Source of the DNA: Methylobacter sp015476545 | GTDB taxonomy: Bacteria; Pseudomonadota; Gammaproteobacteria; Methylococcales; Methylomonadaceae | Length of the DNA: 64,000 nucleotides | NCBI RefSeq assembly: GCF_052162025.1 | Contig: NZ_CP197401.1 | Location: 2,108,001 to 2,172,000 of the forward strand | Reading direction: 5' to 3' | Shown here: positions 11,343 through 19,456 of the stretch, piece after piece | How positions within the stretch are numbered: the stretch's first letter is position 1 | Layout: each line of letters opens with the position of its first letter | The notes under the pieces: model-generated | What the model saw: only the letters and a program-made list of their open reading frames with translations | Database searches by the model: none | Told to the model about the DNA's origin: nothing | Translations under genes and position numbers: made by a program

Positions 11343-12497
11343 TTATTGCTCTATCGGCTGCTCGGCGAGCGAGATACGTTCCGGATTCACCTTAATGCCC
11401 GGTCTGAGTTTTTGCAGGCCTTCGACGACGACCCATTCCTCGGCTTTCACGCCTTCCTTGATCACGCGCGACTGACCGATGCGGGCGCCCAGCGTCACTT
11501 TGCGGTATTCCACCTGGTTGTCTTTATTGACGACCCAGACGAAGCGTTGCGCCTGATCGGTCGCGATGGCTTTGTCGGGCAGCAGGATAGCCGGATAGGG
11601 GACACTGCCGCGCACGCGCATGCGGGCGAAAAAGCCGGGGCTCAGCAGGTCGTCCGAGTTGGAGAACACGCCGCGCAGTGTGACTGTGCCGGTAGCCGTA
11701 TCCTCGCGCGGCGAAATGTAGTCGAGGTTGCCCTGGTGCGGGAAGTCTATCTCGTCAGCCACGGCCAACTGCACGGGCGCGCCGATGTGGCCGCCTCCGG
11801 TTTGCTGGGCTAGACGGCGATATTTCAGCACCGAACGCTCATCGGCATCCACGTAAACATAGACGGGATCGGTGGAGACGATAAAAGTCAAGAGCGTGGC
11901 ATCGGCGCCGCCGCCGCTGACCAGGTTGCCCTCGGTTATCAGTTCGCGGCCGATGCGGCCGTCAATCGGGGCGCGTACTTTGGTGAAGTCCAGGTTCAGC
12001 CGGGCCGTGACAACATTGGCTTCCGCGGACTGAACCGCCGCTGCGGCTTCTCGCAAGCCTTTGCTGCGGGCATCGTGCTCTTCTTCGGAAATTGCTTTGG
12101 CGCGGAACAGGCGTTCGGCCCGCTCCAGGTCATTCTTGGCCAGTTCGCGCTTGGACCGGGCCCGTTCCAGCTCAGCCTCGGCGTAGTTCAGCTGAGCACT
12201 GAACGGCTTGGGGTCTATCAGGAATAACAGATCGCCTTTTTTTACTTTTTCACCGGCTTTGAAATTGACCTTTTCGAGATAGCCGCTAACCCTTGCCCGA
12301 ACGTCTACCGAACTGACGGCTTCGATGCGGCCCGTGTACTCATCCCATTCAGTAACATCTTGAGCCAGGGGCTGGGCGATCTTGACGCCGGGCGCTTGGC
12401 CTTGAGCTTTTTGGGTTTCCGGATCGTTCTGCTCGCCGCATCCGGCTATCGCCAATAAGGTGATGAGAGTCAGCAAAACTTGCCGTGCATAATGCAT
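11343..12497 (-). CDS. RND efflux periplasmic adaptor (MexE/AcrA-like lipoprotein)
   Basis: Membrane-fusion protein joining pump and outer-membrane channel, about 384 residues. The start at 12497 (MHYARQVLLTL) gives a proper lipoprotein signal ending in IAGC and has an AGGG site 7-8 nt upstream. The frame is open to 12557, but a start there would have its GGG directly touching the ATG and a poor signal peptide. Domains in order: biotinyl-lipoyl-like (VDVRARVSGYLEKVNF), a long alpha hairpin rich in Ala/Glu/Arg, a second lipoyl half (TKVRAPIDGRIGREL), and beta-barrel and membrane-proximal parts. First gene of the RND operon, divergent from the TetR gene. Confidence 0.94.
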   Translation of the reverse strand: MHYARQVLLTLITLLAIAGCGEQNDPETQKAQGQAPGVKIAQPLAQDVTEWDEYTGRIEAVSSVDVRARVSGYLEKVNFKAGEKVKKGDLLFLIDPKPFSAQLNYAEAELERARSKRELAKNDLERAERLFRAKAISEEEHDARSKGLREAAAAVQSAEANVVTARLNLDFTKVRAPIDGRIGRELITEGNLVSGGGADATLLTFIVSTDPVYVYVDADERSVLKYRRLAQQTGGGHIGAPVQLAVADEIDFPHQGNLDYISPREDTATGTVTLRGVFSNSDDLLSPGFFARMRVRGSVPYPAILLPDKAIATDQAQRFVWVVNKDNQVEYRKVTLGARIGQSRVIKEGVKAEEWVVVEGLQKLRPGIKVNPERISLAEQPIEQ

Positions 12498-12593
12498 TGA
12501 TATCCCTGGCGAGTCTGGCCGACGGATGAGAGTCCATATGGGTGTTGCGTTTTTCATCCCTTTTGTACCTTGATGTGAAAGGAAAAAATAAAT

Positions 12594-12624
12594 GGTAAAA
12601 CATATTACCGTTTAATTTACGGTA
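12594..12624. promoter_or_regulatory. Overlapping inverted repeats, probable TetR operator
   Basis: GGTAA (12594-12598) pairs with TTACC (12605-12609). TACCGT (12606-12611) pairs with ACGGTA (12619-12624) around TTAATTT. The repeats share a half-site and sit between the adaptor start and the tetR start, where an autoregulatory operator for the divergent promoters is expected. The palindromes are seen directly; binding by the neighbouring TetR protein is inferred. Confidence 0.55.
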
Positions 12625-12654
12625 TGATCATAGTCCGAGTCAACTAATGTTTTT

Positions 12655-13311
12655 ATGAGTGAACAAATGATTAAATGCGGGCGCCCCCGTAAGGGCGAGG
12701 AGCGTCAGAGCCGTGACCGGTTGCTGGATACGGCGCTCAAGCTGTTTCTTGAATACGGCTATGGAAACCTGAGTCTGGAAACCATTGCCAGGGAGGCGCA
12801 TGTGTCGATGCGCACCATTTACAATCAATTCGGCGGCAAGGCCGGGCTGTTCGGCGCGGTTATAAAGCGCGCCAGCGATCCGTTTATCGAGGTCCTATCG
12901 GAGGGGCTTCTGGAAGGCCGGTCGGAGGAGGCGCTGATTGCTTTCGCCAAACAGTTTCTTCTCGGCATTACGCGGCCGGATGCGGTACGCATACGCGCCA
13001 TACTGATAGGCGAATCATTGCAATTTCCGGATCTTGCCATGCAGTTCTATGAACAAGGCCCGCAAAGAACGCTGGATCATCTTGAGCAGTTTTTTATCCG
13101 GCAGCAGAAAGTCGGCTATTTTTCCGACGTGGATCCGTATTTTCTTGCCGAACAATTTATAAGCGCATTGCGCGGTGAAAAGGTTTTTAAGCTGCAGCTC
13201 GGTTTAGACTCAACGCCGGATGAGGCGCAAATTGATATCTTGGCCCGGCAGGCCACGCGCTTGTTTCTGTATGGCTGTTTGTCAAGCGGGCAGGATGGTG
13301 CTAGTGGTTAG
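12655..13311 (+). CDS. TetR/AcrR family transcriptional regulator
   Basis: Probable repressor of the divergent RND operon, 218 residues. The N-terminal helix-turn-helix domain (about residues 17-65) shows the TetR pattern: RDRLLDTALKLFLEYGYGN, then IAREAHVSMRTIYNQFGGKAG. A short basic leader with GRPRKGEE precedes it, as in many AcrR-type proteins. The C-terminal ligand domain is helical, with an AefR-like FAKQFLLGITRPD region. The start ATG 12655 is chosen as the first in frame; the ribosome site is weak. Divergent placement with palindromes in the gap supports local control. Confidence 0.92.
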   Translation: MSEQMIKCGRPRKGEERQSRDRLLDTALKLFLEYGYGNLSLETIAREAHVSMRTIYNQFGGKAGLFGAVIKRASDPFIEVLSEGLLEGRSEEALIAFAKQFLLGITRPDAVRIRAILIGESLQFPDLAMQFYEQGPQRTLDHLEQFFIRQQKVGYFSDVDPYFLAEQFISALRGEKVFKLQLGLDSTPDEAQIDILARQATRLFLYGCLSSGQDGASG

Positions 13312-13369
13312 TCTAAGCGTCATACGGATGCGCTGGTGCCATCACAAAAGGAAAAATGAAGTTAAAAAT

Positions 13370-13393
13370 CTCCCGGGCACAATGCCCTGGGAG
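13370..13393. terminator. Strong hairpin downstream of tetR
   Basis: CTCCC-GGGCA and TGCCC-T-GGGAG form a 10-bp stem with one bulged T and loop CAA. Read on the minus strand it is followed by ATTTTTAAC, a short T-run; on the plus strand none follows. It may end the tetR transcript or stop minus-strand transcription; direction is uncertain. Confidence 0.45.
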
Positions 13394-13421
13394 TCATCAA
13401 ATGATAGTTGAGGGAAGCAAT

Positions 13422-13556
13422 ATGAAGCGAATGCTCAGGGATAATTACATCAATTTCGCATTATTCCTTTTACGGTTCTGGTTTACGTTGCTGGCAATGG
13501 TGGCTGTTGCAAATAGAGTGGACGCGATAATGTATTCGCCTGAAACAAACCCGTAA
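13422..13556 (+). CDS. Possible small single-helix membrane protein
   Basis: A 44-codon frame has a good GAGGGA site about 6 nt before ATG 13422. It encodes a basic start (MKRMLRDNY), a hydrophobic stretch FALFLLRFWFTLLAMVAVAN long enough for one membrane helix, and a short polar end. An in-frame ATG at 13401 would add seven residues. No family is recognised. The helix and the ribosome site favour a real gene, but it lies directly after a strong hairpin in an AT-rich intergenic region, and such frames can arise by chance. Confidence 0.35.
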   Translation: MKRMLRDNYINFALFLLRFWFTLLAMVAVANRVDAIMYSPETNP

Positions 13557-13900
13557 AGGCCTGTTATAAATACCAAACCAGTCAAAATATCTTTAGATAG
13601 ATCGTTCATTTTTCAGTTTTTTGTAAAAAATAATAGCTGTTCTTGAGGATGAGATTACTATACAGGTGGCGCAGATAATTAACTATATATAAAAAATAAG
13701 ATAAATTGTTTCTTTTATGGATACAATCATGTCACACTAATTTAATATTAGTAAGATAGAGGATAATGAAATCAATGGCATGTGAACTGGTCTAATTATT
13801 TAGTAAAAGTCAAAATTCAAAACGGCTGAAGATTATGAGAGTTCTGTTAGGCTTGTCGTATCAAATGTCTTGCAATTAGTATTAAATGCTAGATTGATAA
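13557..13900. other. AT-rich intergenic region before the SIR2-like gene
   Basis: Markedly richer in A and T than the flanking genes, with no convincing reading frame. It leads into ATG 13901 without a recognisable Shine-Dalgarno. The composition fits an acquired or regulatory stretch; no palindrome or promoter stood out clearly. Confidence 0.4.
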
Positions 13901-15052
13901 ATGATGAATTCACCAAAAACATTTGCATCCCTGGTTGAACAGCATTCCTTTAAAGGCAAGAAGACAGCCCCGTTGTGTAATTTTTCATTTTTTCTGGGAG
14001 CCGGTTTTCCTAAGTCGTGGGATGAGCGATTCCCTTTGGAAAATCAGTTGTTTGAGTTCAAATATGAGGAGTGGATGCCTCGCGGCAGGGCTCTGGAGCA
14101 ATTTCTTACGCTCAATAATTATCAGGTACATGGACTGGATATAACCTGCGAGCTTTTTAAAGACATCGTTTACCAGATCGGCATGATGAAAAAGTATGCG
14201 GCCGTCAGATCGAGATATCTGGACGAACAGAATATCGCCATTGTTGAAAACGAGCTCAAGGCGCTGATCGTCGAAAAATTTAAAAACATGGCGCCTACGT
14301 ACCCCGTTAATCCTGATCTCGACAAATTTTGTTTCGATACCCGATTGACCGATGACCAGCAGACTATACTGCAGCTTTTTTTACGGCTGCTTAGAGATGC
14401 CGATGGTTCAGAGAGTTTGCCTGAAGGCGTAAGACCGCATTTCATCACCACAAACTACGATGCCACCATTGAGGCTATTCTGGACAATTGCGCGGGGCCG
14501 GATGACTCATTTTTACGATATACCTATCGGGGGATCACGCCGCGGCAGAGCTCCGGCAAAAGCAGGGCTACAACGATACACGATCATGGCTTTGTCAATA
14601 ATCTGCTGAAAATCAATGGCGGGTTTGAGATTTATGAAACCCCGGCAGGCTATGAATTCGATTACAGCGAGAGAGACTTCGCCAGTCTGAAATTAAATCC
14701 GCCGCAAATCATGCTGCCGTCGCATGAGCAGGATTATCAGCAAAACTATTTTCAGGCCATCTTTCCGAAGGTTATCCGGCTGCTGCATGAATCGACTGTG
14801 CTGGTGATCGTCGGCTACAGTCTGCCCGAAGAAGACGCACTAGTGCGGCTGATTCTCAAACAGTTCGCGGAAGACCGCAGCGACGGTTATAACAAGGTGG
14901 TGTTTTATATCGACCTGGCTATCGATGATACGCAAATCAGCAGAGTCAATAAGATCTTTCACCATTCCGGAGAACGAAGAGGGTTAACGGTTATTCCTTA
15001 CACCGGCAAGTTCTCGGCCTGGGCAGGGGCTGTACTGGATAATCTGAACTGA
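13901..15052 (+). CDS. SIR2-like domain protein
   Basis: Protein of 383 residues with the Rossmann signatures of the SIR2-like superfamily. These are FFLGAGFPKSW at residues 30-40 (the GAG nucleotide loop), HFITTNYDATIE with T183-T184-N185-Y186-D187, and VIVGYSLPEED ending at D312. Where many SIR2-like enzymes have K-L-H-G with the catalytic His, this protein reads LKINGG (K237-G241), so the His position appears to be Asn. The family includes NAD-consuming antiphage effectors as well as uncharacterised proteins. No second defence gene is adjacent. No Shine-Dalgarno is visible, so ATG 13904 is equally possible. Upstream DNA is AT-rich, suggesting accessory origin. Function is not assigned. Confidence 0.75.
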   Translation: MMNSPKTFASLVEQHSFKGKKTAPLCNFSFFLGAGFPKSWDERFPLENQLFEFKYEEWMPRGRALEQFLTLNNYQVHGLDITCELFKDIVYQIGMMKKYAAVRSRYLDEQNIAIVENELKALIVEKFKNMAPTYPVNPDLDKFCFDTRLTDDQQTILQLFLRLLRDADGSESLPEGVRPHFITTNYDATIEAILDNCAGPDDSFLRYTYRGITPRQSSGKSRATTIHDHGFVNNLLKINGGFEIYETPAGYEFDYSERDFASLKLNPPQIMLPSHEQDYQQNYFQAIFPKVIRLLHESTVLVIVGYSLPEEDALVRLILKQFAEDRSDGYNKVVFYIDLAIDDTQISRVNKIFHHSGERRGLTVIPYTGKFSAWAGAVLDNLN

Positions 15053-15190
15053 TTGTGTCGAATGGCGTTATTAATACTGATGTTATGCAGTCAGTTGAAT
15101 ACAGATCGGTTTAGCAAAGTGTCGTGCGACGGAGTTATTTAATCGGGTTTACCTCACCTGAAGGCGAGTTGCCTACTTTTACCAGCCTGT

Positions 15191-15263
15191 GTAGGTTGGG
15201 TTGGAGCTTTAGCAGAAACCCGGCATGGGCGGCCGAAATGCTGGGTTAGCAGCCCAGCCTACC
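15191..15263. repeat. Dispersed hairpin repeat, copy 1
   Basis: The element starts GTAGGTTGGGTTGGAGCTTT and ends AGCAGCCCAGCCTACC; its ends are complementary with G-T pairs. The core GGGTTGGAGCTTTAGC, followed by GAAACCC and GCAT, recurs with few changes at 51243-51321. Two copies in intergenic DNA 36 kb apart indicate a small mobile or REP-like repeat family of this genome. Confidence 0.6.
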
Positions 15264-15346
15264 GCCTGCGATGCGCTTTAGGTACGAATTCACTTGCGCC
15301 CCATAGGCATCAACTATTTTTGTCGAGTCATTCAAGTCCGGAAGTT

Positions 15347-15375
15347 TGCTGGAGCCAACGGGTATAGCTCCAGCA
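15347..15375 (-). terminator. Hairpin downstream of ilvD
   Basis: TGCTGGAGC (15347-15355) is perfectly complemented by GCTCCAGCA (15367-15375). It lies 30 bases after the ilvD stop. No clear T-run follows on the minus strand, so it may be a Rho-assisted or weak terminator. Confidence 0.35.
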
Positions 15376-15404
15376 GACATCGTCCGCGTGCAACGGACAG
15401 CTTT

Positions 15405-17258
15405 TTACTTTCGCTCTACCAGAGAAACATCTCTCACCGCACCCTTGGCAGCAGAGGTGGTCATGGCGGCATAGGCTCTAAGCGCAGCCGATACGTTGCG
15501 CTGACGGCCGACCGGTTTCCAAGCCTGCGGGCCTCTGGCGATCATCGCGGCGCGGCGGCGCTCGAGTTCTTCGACAGACACGGCCAGATGGATACGGCGA
15601 TTGGGGATATCGATTTCTATCGTATCGCCTTCTTCCACCAAACCGATAGCGCCGCCTTCGGCCGCTTCAGGCGAAGCGTGGCCGATACTCAGGCCGGAGG
15701 TGCCGCCGGAAAAACGGCCATCGGTAAGCAGTGCGCAGGCTTTGCCCAAGCCCTTGGACTTCAGATAACTGGTCGGATACAGCATCTCCTGCATGCCAGG
15801 GCCGCCTTTCGGGCCTTCGTATCTGATCACAACCACGTCGCCCGGCTGGATTTGATCGCCAAGAATGCCGGCAACCGCTGCATCCTGACTCTCGAATAGG
15901 CGGGCGCGGCCGGTAAACTTGAGGATGCTATCGTCTACCCCTGCAGTCTTGACGATGCAACCATCCAACGCAATATTGCCGTGCAATACCGCCAAGCCGC
16001 CGTCCTGCGAGTAAGCGTGCGCCTTGTCGCGGATGCAGCCGTTGGCGCGATCGTCGTCCAATTTCGGATAGCGCTGGGACTGTGAAAAGGCGACCGTGGT
16101 AGGTATTCCGCCGGGTGCGGCACGGAAAAACTCCTTGACTGCTTCATCTTGGCTACGCTGGATGTCCCATTGCTCCAGTGCGGCGCCCAGGGTGGCGCTA
16201 TGCACGGTCGGCACCTCGCGGTTGATGACGCCAGCGCGATCGAGTTCTCCCAAAATACCCAGCACGCCGCCGGCGCGATGAACGTCTTCCATATGATATT
16301 TCTGCGTAGCCGGTGCGACCTTGCATAGGCAGGGCACGCGCCGCGAAATCGCATCGATATCCGACATCGTAAAATCGACTCCGGCCTCGTGCGCCGCCGC
16401 CAGCAAGTGCAATACGGTATTGGTGGAACCGCCCATGGCCACATCGAGGCTCATGGCATTTTGAAACGCTTCGAATGTCGCGATCGAGCGCGGCAGCACG
16501 CTGGCGTCATCTTGTTCGTAATAGCGCTTGGCCAGTTCGACGATCAGGCGGCCGGCGCGCAGGAACAACTGCTCACGGTCGGCATGCGTGGCCACCAGCG
16601 AGCCGTTGCCGGGCAGACTTAGGCCCAGCGCTTCGGTCAGACAGTTCATGGAGTTGGCCGTGAACATGCCTGAACAGGAACCGCAGGTAGGGCAGGCGGA
16701 GCGTTCCACCGCAGCCACTTGCTCATCGCTGATGCGATCGTCGGCCGCTTCCACCATCGCATCCACCAGATCCAGCGCGCGGATTTCGCCTTTCCAGTTA
16801 ACTTTGCCCGCTTCCATGGGGCCGCCGGACACGAACACCACAGGGATGTTCAGGCGCAAAGCGGCCATCATCATGCCTGGGGTGATTTTGTCGCAGTTGG
16901 AAATGCAGACCAATGCGTCGGCACAGTGCGCATTGACCATGTACTCCACGCTGTCGGCGATCAGGTCGCGGCTAGGCAAGCTATAAAGCATCCCCTCATG
17001 GCCCATGGCGATGCCGTCATCCACGGCTATGGTGTTGAATTCCTTGGCCACGCCTCCGGCTTTTTCGATTTCCGCCGCGACGAGCTGGCCCATATCCTTC
17101 AGATGCACATGGCCGGGCACGAACTGGGTAAAGGAATTGGCGATAGCGATGATGGGTTTGGAAAAGTCTTCATCTTTCATGCCGGTGGCGCGCCACAGGG
17201 CACGCGCACCTGACATGTTGCGGCCGAAAGTGCTAGTACTGGAACGGTATTGGGGCAT
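15405..17258 (-). CDS. ilvD: Dihydroxy-acid dehydratase
   Basis: Iron-sulfur enzyme of branched-chain amino acid synthesis (2,3-dihydroxy acid to 2-keto acid), 617 residues, the normal length. The start MPQYRSSTSTFGRNMSGARA and the following KPIIAIANSFTQFVPGHVHL are highly conserved. Cluster-binding cysteines are seen in VCISNCDKITPGMMM and in CPTCGSCSGMFTANSMNCL. The C-terminal GRFSGGTSGLSIGH segment is canonical. It stands apart from other ilv genes and is followed downstream on the same strand by nothing coding. A 63-base gap separates it from alkA, so shared transcription with the repair genes is possible. Confidence 0.98.
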   Translation of the reverse strand: MPQYRSSTSTFGRNMSGARALWRATGMKDEDFSKPIIAIANSFTQFVPGHVHLKDMGQLVAAEIEKAGGVAKEFNTIAVDDGIAMGHEGMLYSLPSRDLIADSVEYMVNAHCADALVCISNCDKITPGMMMAALRLNIPVVFVSGGPMEAGKVNWKGEIRALDLVDAMVEAADDRISDEQVAAVERSACPTCGSCSGMFTANSMNCLTEALGLSLPGNGSLVATHADREQLFLRAGRLIVELAKRYYEQDDASVLPRSIATFEAFQNAMSLDVAMGGSTNTVLHLLAAAHEAGVDFTMSDIDAISRRVPCLCKVAPATQKYHMEDVHRAGGVLGILGELDRAGVINREVPTVHSATLGAALEQWDIQRSQDEAVKEFFRAAPGGIPTTVAFSQSQRYPKLDDDRANGCIRDKAHAYSQDGGLAVLHGNIALDGCIVKTAGVDDSILKFTGRARLFESQDAAVAGILGDQIQPGDVVVIRYEGPKGGPGMQEMLYPTSYLKSKGLGKACALLTDGRFSGGTSGLSIGHASPEAAEGGAIGLVEEGDTIEIDIPNRRIHLAVSVEELERRRAAMIARGPQAWKPVGRQRNVSAALRAYAAMTTSAAKGAVRDVSLVERK

Positions 17259-17321
17259 AATAAATCTCGAAGGATCTTAAGGTTTGAAATTGAAGCGCTA
17301 GATGATACCCCAATCGAACGT

Positions 17322-18239
17322 TTATCTCCACTGACGCCGTGACGCGCTGGAAGCCAGTTTCCATAAATGCGCGGCCGCCAAAGCCCGCCACGGTGCGAAG
17401 TTTTCCAGCCATTGCCGGGTTTGGTTTTCATCCATCGGCTCAACGTGGCCCAGTAATATCTGCAAGCCGCGGCGGACTGCGGCATCACCATGTAGCGAGC
17501 CGTCCAGCCAACCGTATCCGCGCAATAGTGCATAATCGACAGTCCAGGGGCCTATGCCGCGAATTTTCAATAATTGTTGACGAATTTGTTCTATCGGCGG
17601 CTCTTTCAGATCGTCATTCAGTTCCAATTCACCGGACGCTATCCTTTGGCTCACAGCCAGCAAAGTCTGCGCCTTGCTTTGCGAAAAACCGGCCCGGCGC
17701 AAGTCGTCGCTGCTTAAATCCGCTACATGCCGTGCATCCGGGTAGCAATAGAGGCCGCCGGAATGCTGTAATCCGACCAACTGAATGAATTTACGGCGTA
17801 TTGAAATAGCGGCGGCAACGCTGATTTGCTGCCCGGTGATCGCCCAAGTCAAGGCTTCAAATGCCGATGCCGAGACCGGCACGCGCAATCCGGTCTGTTT
17901 TTTGACCAGCATTCCAAACTGGGGATGCTGGCTGACACTTTCCTCGAAAACAGCAATGGGCTGGTTTAATCCGAGCATGCGCATGGCCAGCGTGGATAAT
18001 GCGTCAGCTTCAAATGAAGCTGATGGATGATCGATACTGAGCTCTATTTCAGCGCACTGGGATGAAAACCGGAGCGTCAAGCAGGCCGGCGAACCTTGCC
18101 AGACGATCCCTTTGCGCACTCGGTCGGCATCTACGGCTTCGGCAACAGATAAAGTATCGCGCGCATGGAAAGACAGAATATCGGTTACCCGGTAATTCGC
18201 AGGCAGCGGCAGTGTGCAAGCCATCACATGGGGCTTCAT
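17322..18239 (-). CDS. alkA: DNA-3-methyladenine glycosylase II (AlkA-like)
   Basis: Base-excision glycosylase removing alkylated purines, about 305 residues. The AlkA N-terminal domain is followed by ALTWAITGQQISVAAA, the helix-hairpin-helix LLKIRGIGPWTVDYALLRG, and HGDAAVRRGL, where the catalytic Asp is expected. The tail AAAHLWKLAS matches AlkA enzymes. The start is placed at ATG 18239 because it overlaps the stop of the upstream methyltransferase gene by four bases (ATGA). The frame continues to 18332, but that part is antisense-like sequence inside the neighbour. The two genes form a coupled alkylation-repair pair. Confidence 0.92.
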   Translation of the reverse strand: MKPHVMACTLPLPANYRVTDILSFHARDTLSVAEAVDADRVRKGIVWQGSPACLTLRFSSQCAEIELSIDHPSASFEADALSTLAMRMLGLNQPIAVFEESVSQHPQFGMLVKKQTGLRVPVSASAFEALTWAITGQQISVAAAISIRRKFIQLVGLQHSGGLYCYPDARHVADLSSDDLRRAGFSQSKAQTLLAVSQRIASGELELNDDLKEPPIEQIRQQLLKIRGIGPWTVDYALLRGYGWLDGSLHGDAAVRRGLQILLGHVEPMDENQTRQWLENFAPWRALAAAHLWKLASSASRRQWR

Positions 18240-18829
18240 GCCGGGTTCTCTCTCCGCAACAGTTCGGCTTTGCGCTTCACGCCCCAACGGTAACCGGACA
18301 AGCTGCCGTCCGAGCGGACTATCCTGTGGCAAGGAATGGCTACCGCCAAGGTATTGGCCGCACAGGCGCCCGCCACCGCTCGTACTGCTTTGGGCGCGCC
18401 GATGCGCTGTGCAATATCGGTGTAGCTCGCTTTCTCGCCGACCGGGATTTGCCGCAAAGCCTGCCAGACCCTTTGTTGAAATGCGGTGCCGCGTATGTCC
18501 AGCGGTAAATCCAGGCCAATCGCCGGGGCTTCGACAAAGCCAACCACTTTAGCGACCCATTGATCGAACTCATGATCGCCGCCGATGAGTTCGGCATGGG
18601 GGAAACGGTCTCGTAACTCCCGAGCCAAGAGATCCGGACCGTCGCCCAAGGCGATGGCGCAAATGCCGATTTCGCTGGCCGCCACCAGAATAGAACCGAG
18701 CGAGCATTCACCCAAAGCAAAACGAATTTGGCTGTTGGCGCTGTAACCGGCATGAGCGCGGGCAAGTACAGCCTGCCGACGAGGATCATCCTCTGTTTTC
18801 AAATAATGTGTGCTAATCGGTTTCGGCAT
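18236..18829 (-). CDS. Methylated-DNA--protein-cysteine methyltransferase (Ada C-terminal type)
   Basis: Repairs O6-alkylguanine by suicidal transfer to Cys167 in the motif AIPCHRIVRSDG. The 197-residue protein matches the C-terminal half of Ada: IRFALGECSLGSILVA, then RGTAFQQRVWQALRQIPVG, then APKAVRAVAGACAANTLAVA. The Ada N-terminal zinc/AraC regulatory half is absent, so this protein should lack the self-inducing activator function. It overlaps alkA by ATGA (18236-18239), indicating translational coupling. Start ATG 18829 is the first in frame and gives the expected length for the domain plus a short leader. Confidence 0.93.
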   Translation of the reverse strand: MPKPISTHYLKTEDDPRRQAVLARAHAGYSANSQIRFALGECSLGSILVAASEIGICAIALGDGPDLLARELRDRFPHAELIGGDHEFDQWVAKVVGFVEAPAIGLDLPLDIRGTAFQQRVWQALRQIPVGEKASYTDIAQRIGAPKAVRAVAGACAANTLAVAIPCHRIVRSDGSLSGYRWGVKRKAELLRRENPA

Positions 18830-19450
18830 CTGAATTTTCGTATTCGTTGATATCTGCCGATTAATTTAACAAACCGTTGCTGTTAAACATTCCGAGTCTT
18901 GCTCTCAAAACCGGCTTGGCTGCGTGTTGATGAAGTAGGAACTGTACTTATCACTTGTTTGAAACATTATAAGTTTATGGGCATGGAAGTTGTACAAAAG
19001 TTATGCATTGAAAGAAGATGTCAGGATAGAACAGGCGGGTTAAAACATTTCTCCACCGGAGGAAAGCCGGTTCGTGATAAGAACGAATTGAAGCGTTTTT
19101 GGCGCTGCCGCTGTCCGAGTTGAAAAGTGCCCAGTCCCGTTTAAAAGAGGGGTTGGACCGGATCGACACGCTGTCATAATTGCTGTTTGAATAATTCAAT
19201 AAAAATTTCGAATGGAAATTATCCAGGTAATCGTTCCCGTAGCACGTTACGGCAACGGCATGTTGTATTAAGGTCGACCGGCAAACCTGCGATTTTCTAT
19301 TGTTGCGTCAGCGCGTTGCCAGAGAATTGATTGAGATCGACGTTGTGGCAGCCATCATGGCCGCCATTATGCAAGCGTTCCACGGTTCAGGGAGGGCCGA
19401 CAGGCGTTGAACGGCTATGTATGCTTAACTAACTTATTAAGATAGGGAGA
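18830..19450. other. Intergenic region, possible decayed fragments
   Basis: About 620 bases without a recognised gene. A + strand frame at 18899-19123 (74 codons) shows no family signature and is not called. Around 19085-19180 a different frame reads LPLSELKSAQSRLKEGLDRI before a stop. Near 19290-19400 a third frame reads ELIEIDVVAAIMAAIMQAF. Both look like remnants of helical proteins, but neither has a usable start. The region ends with the ribosome-binding site of the CBS gene. Confidence 0.3.
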
Positions 19451-19456
19451 ATGTCT

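Noticed and set aside
10071..11813. 580-codon + strand frame opposite the RND pump and adaptor
   Set aside because: It crosses the junction of two clear genes on the other strand and has the His/Asp/Gln-rich look of an antisense frame.
18899..19123. 74-codon + strand frame before the CBS gene
   Set aside because: Cys/Arg-rich product with no family features and no ribosome site; treated as part of the intergenic description.
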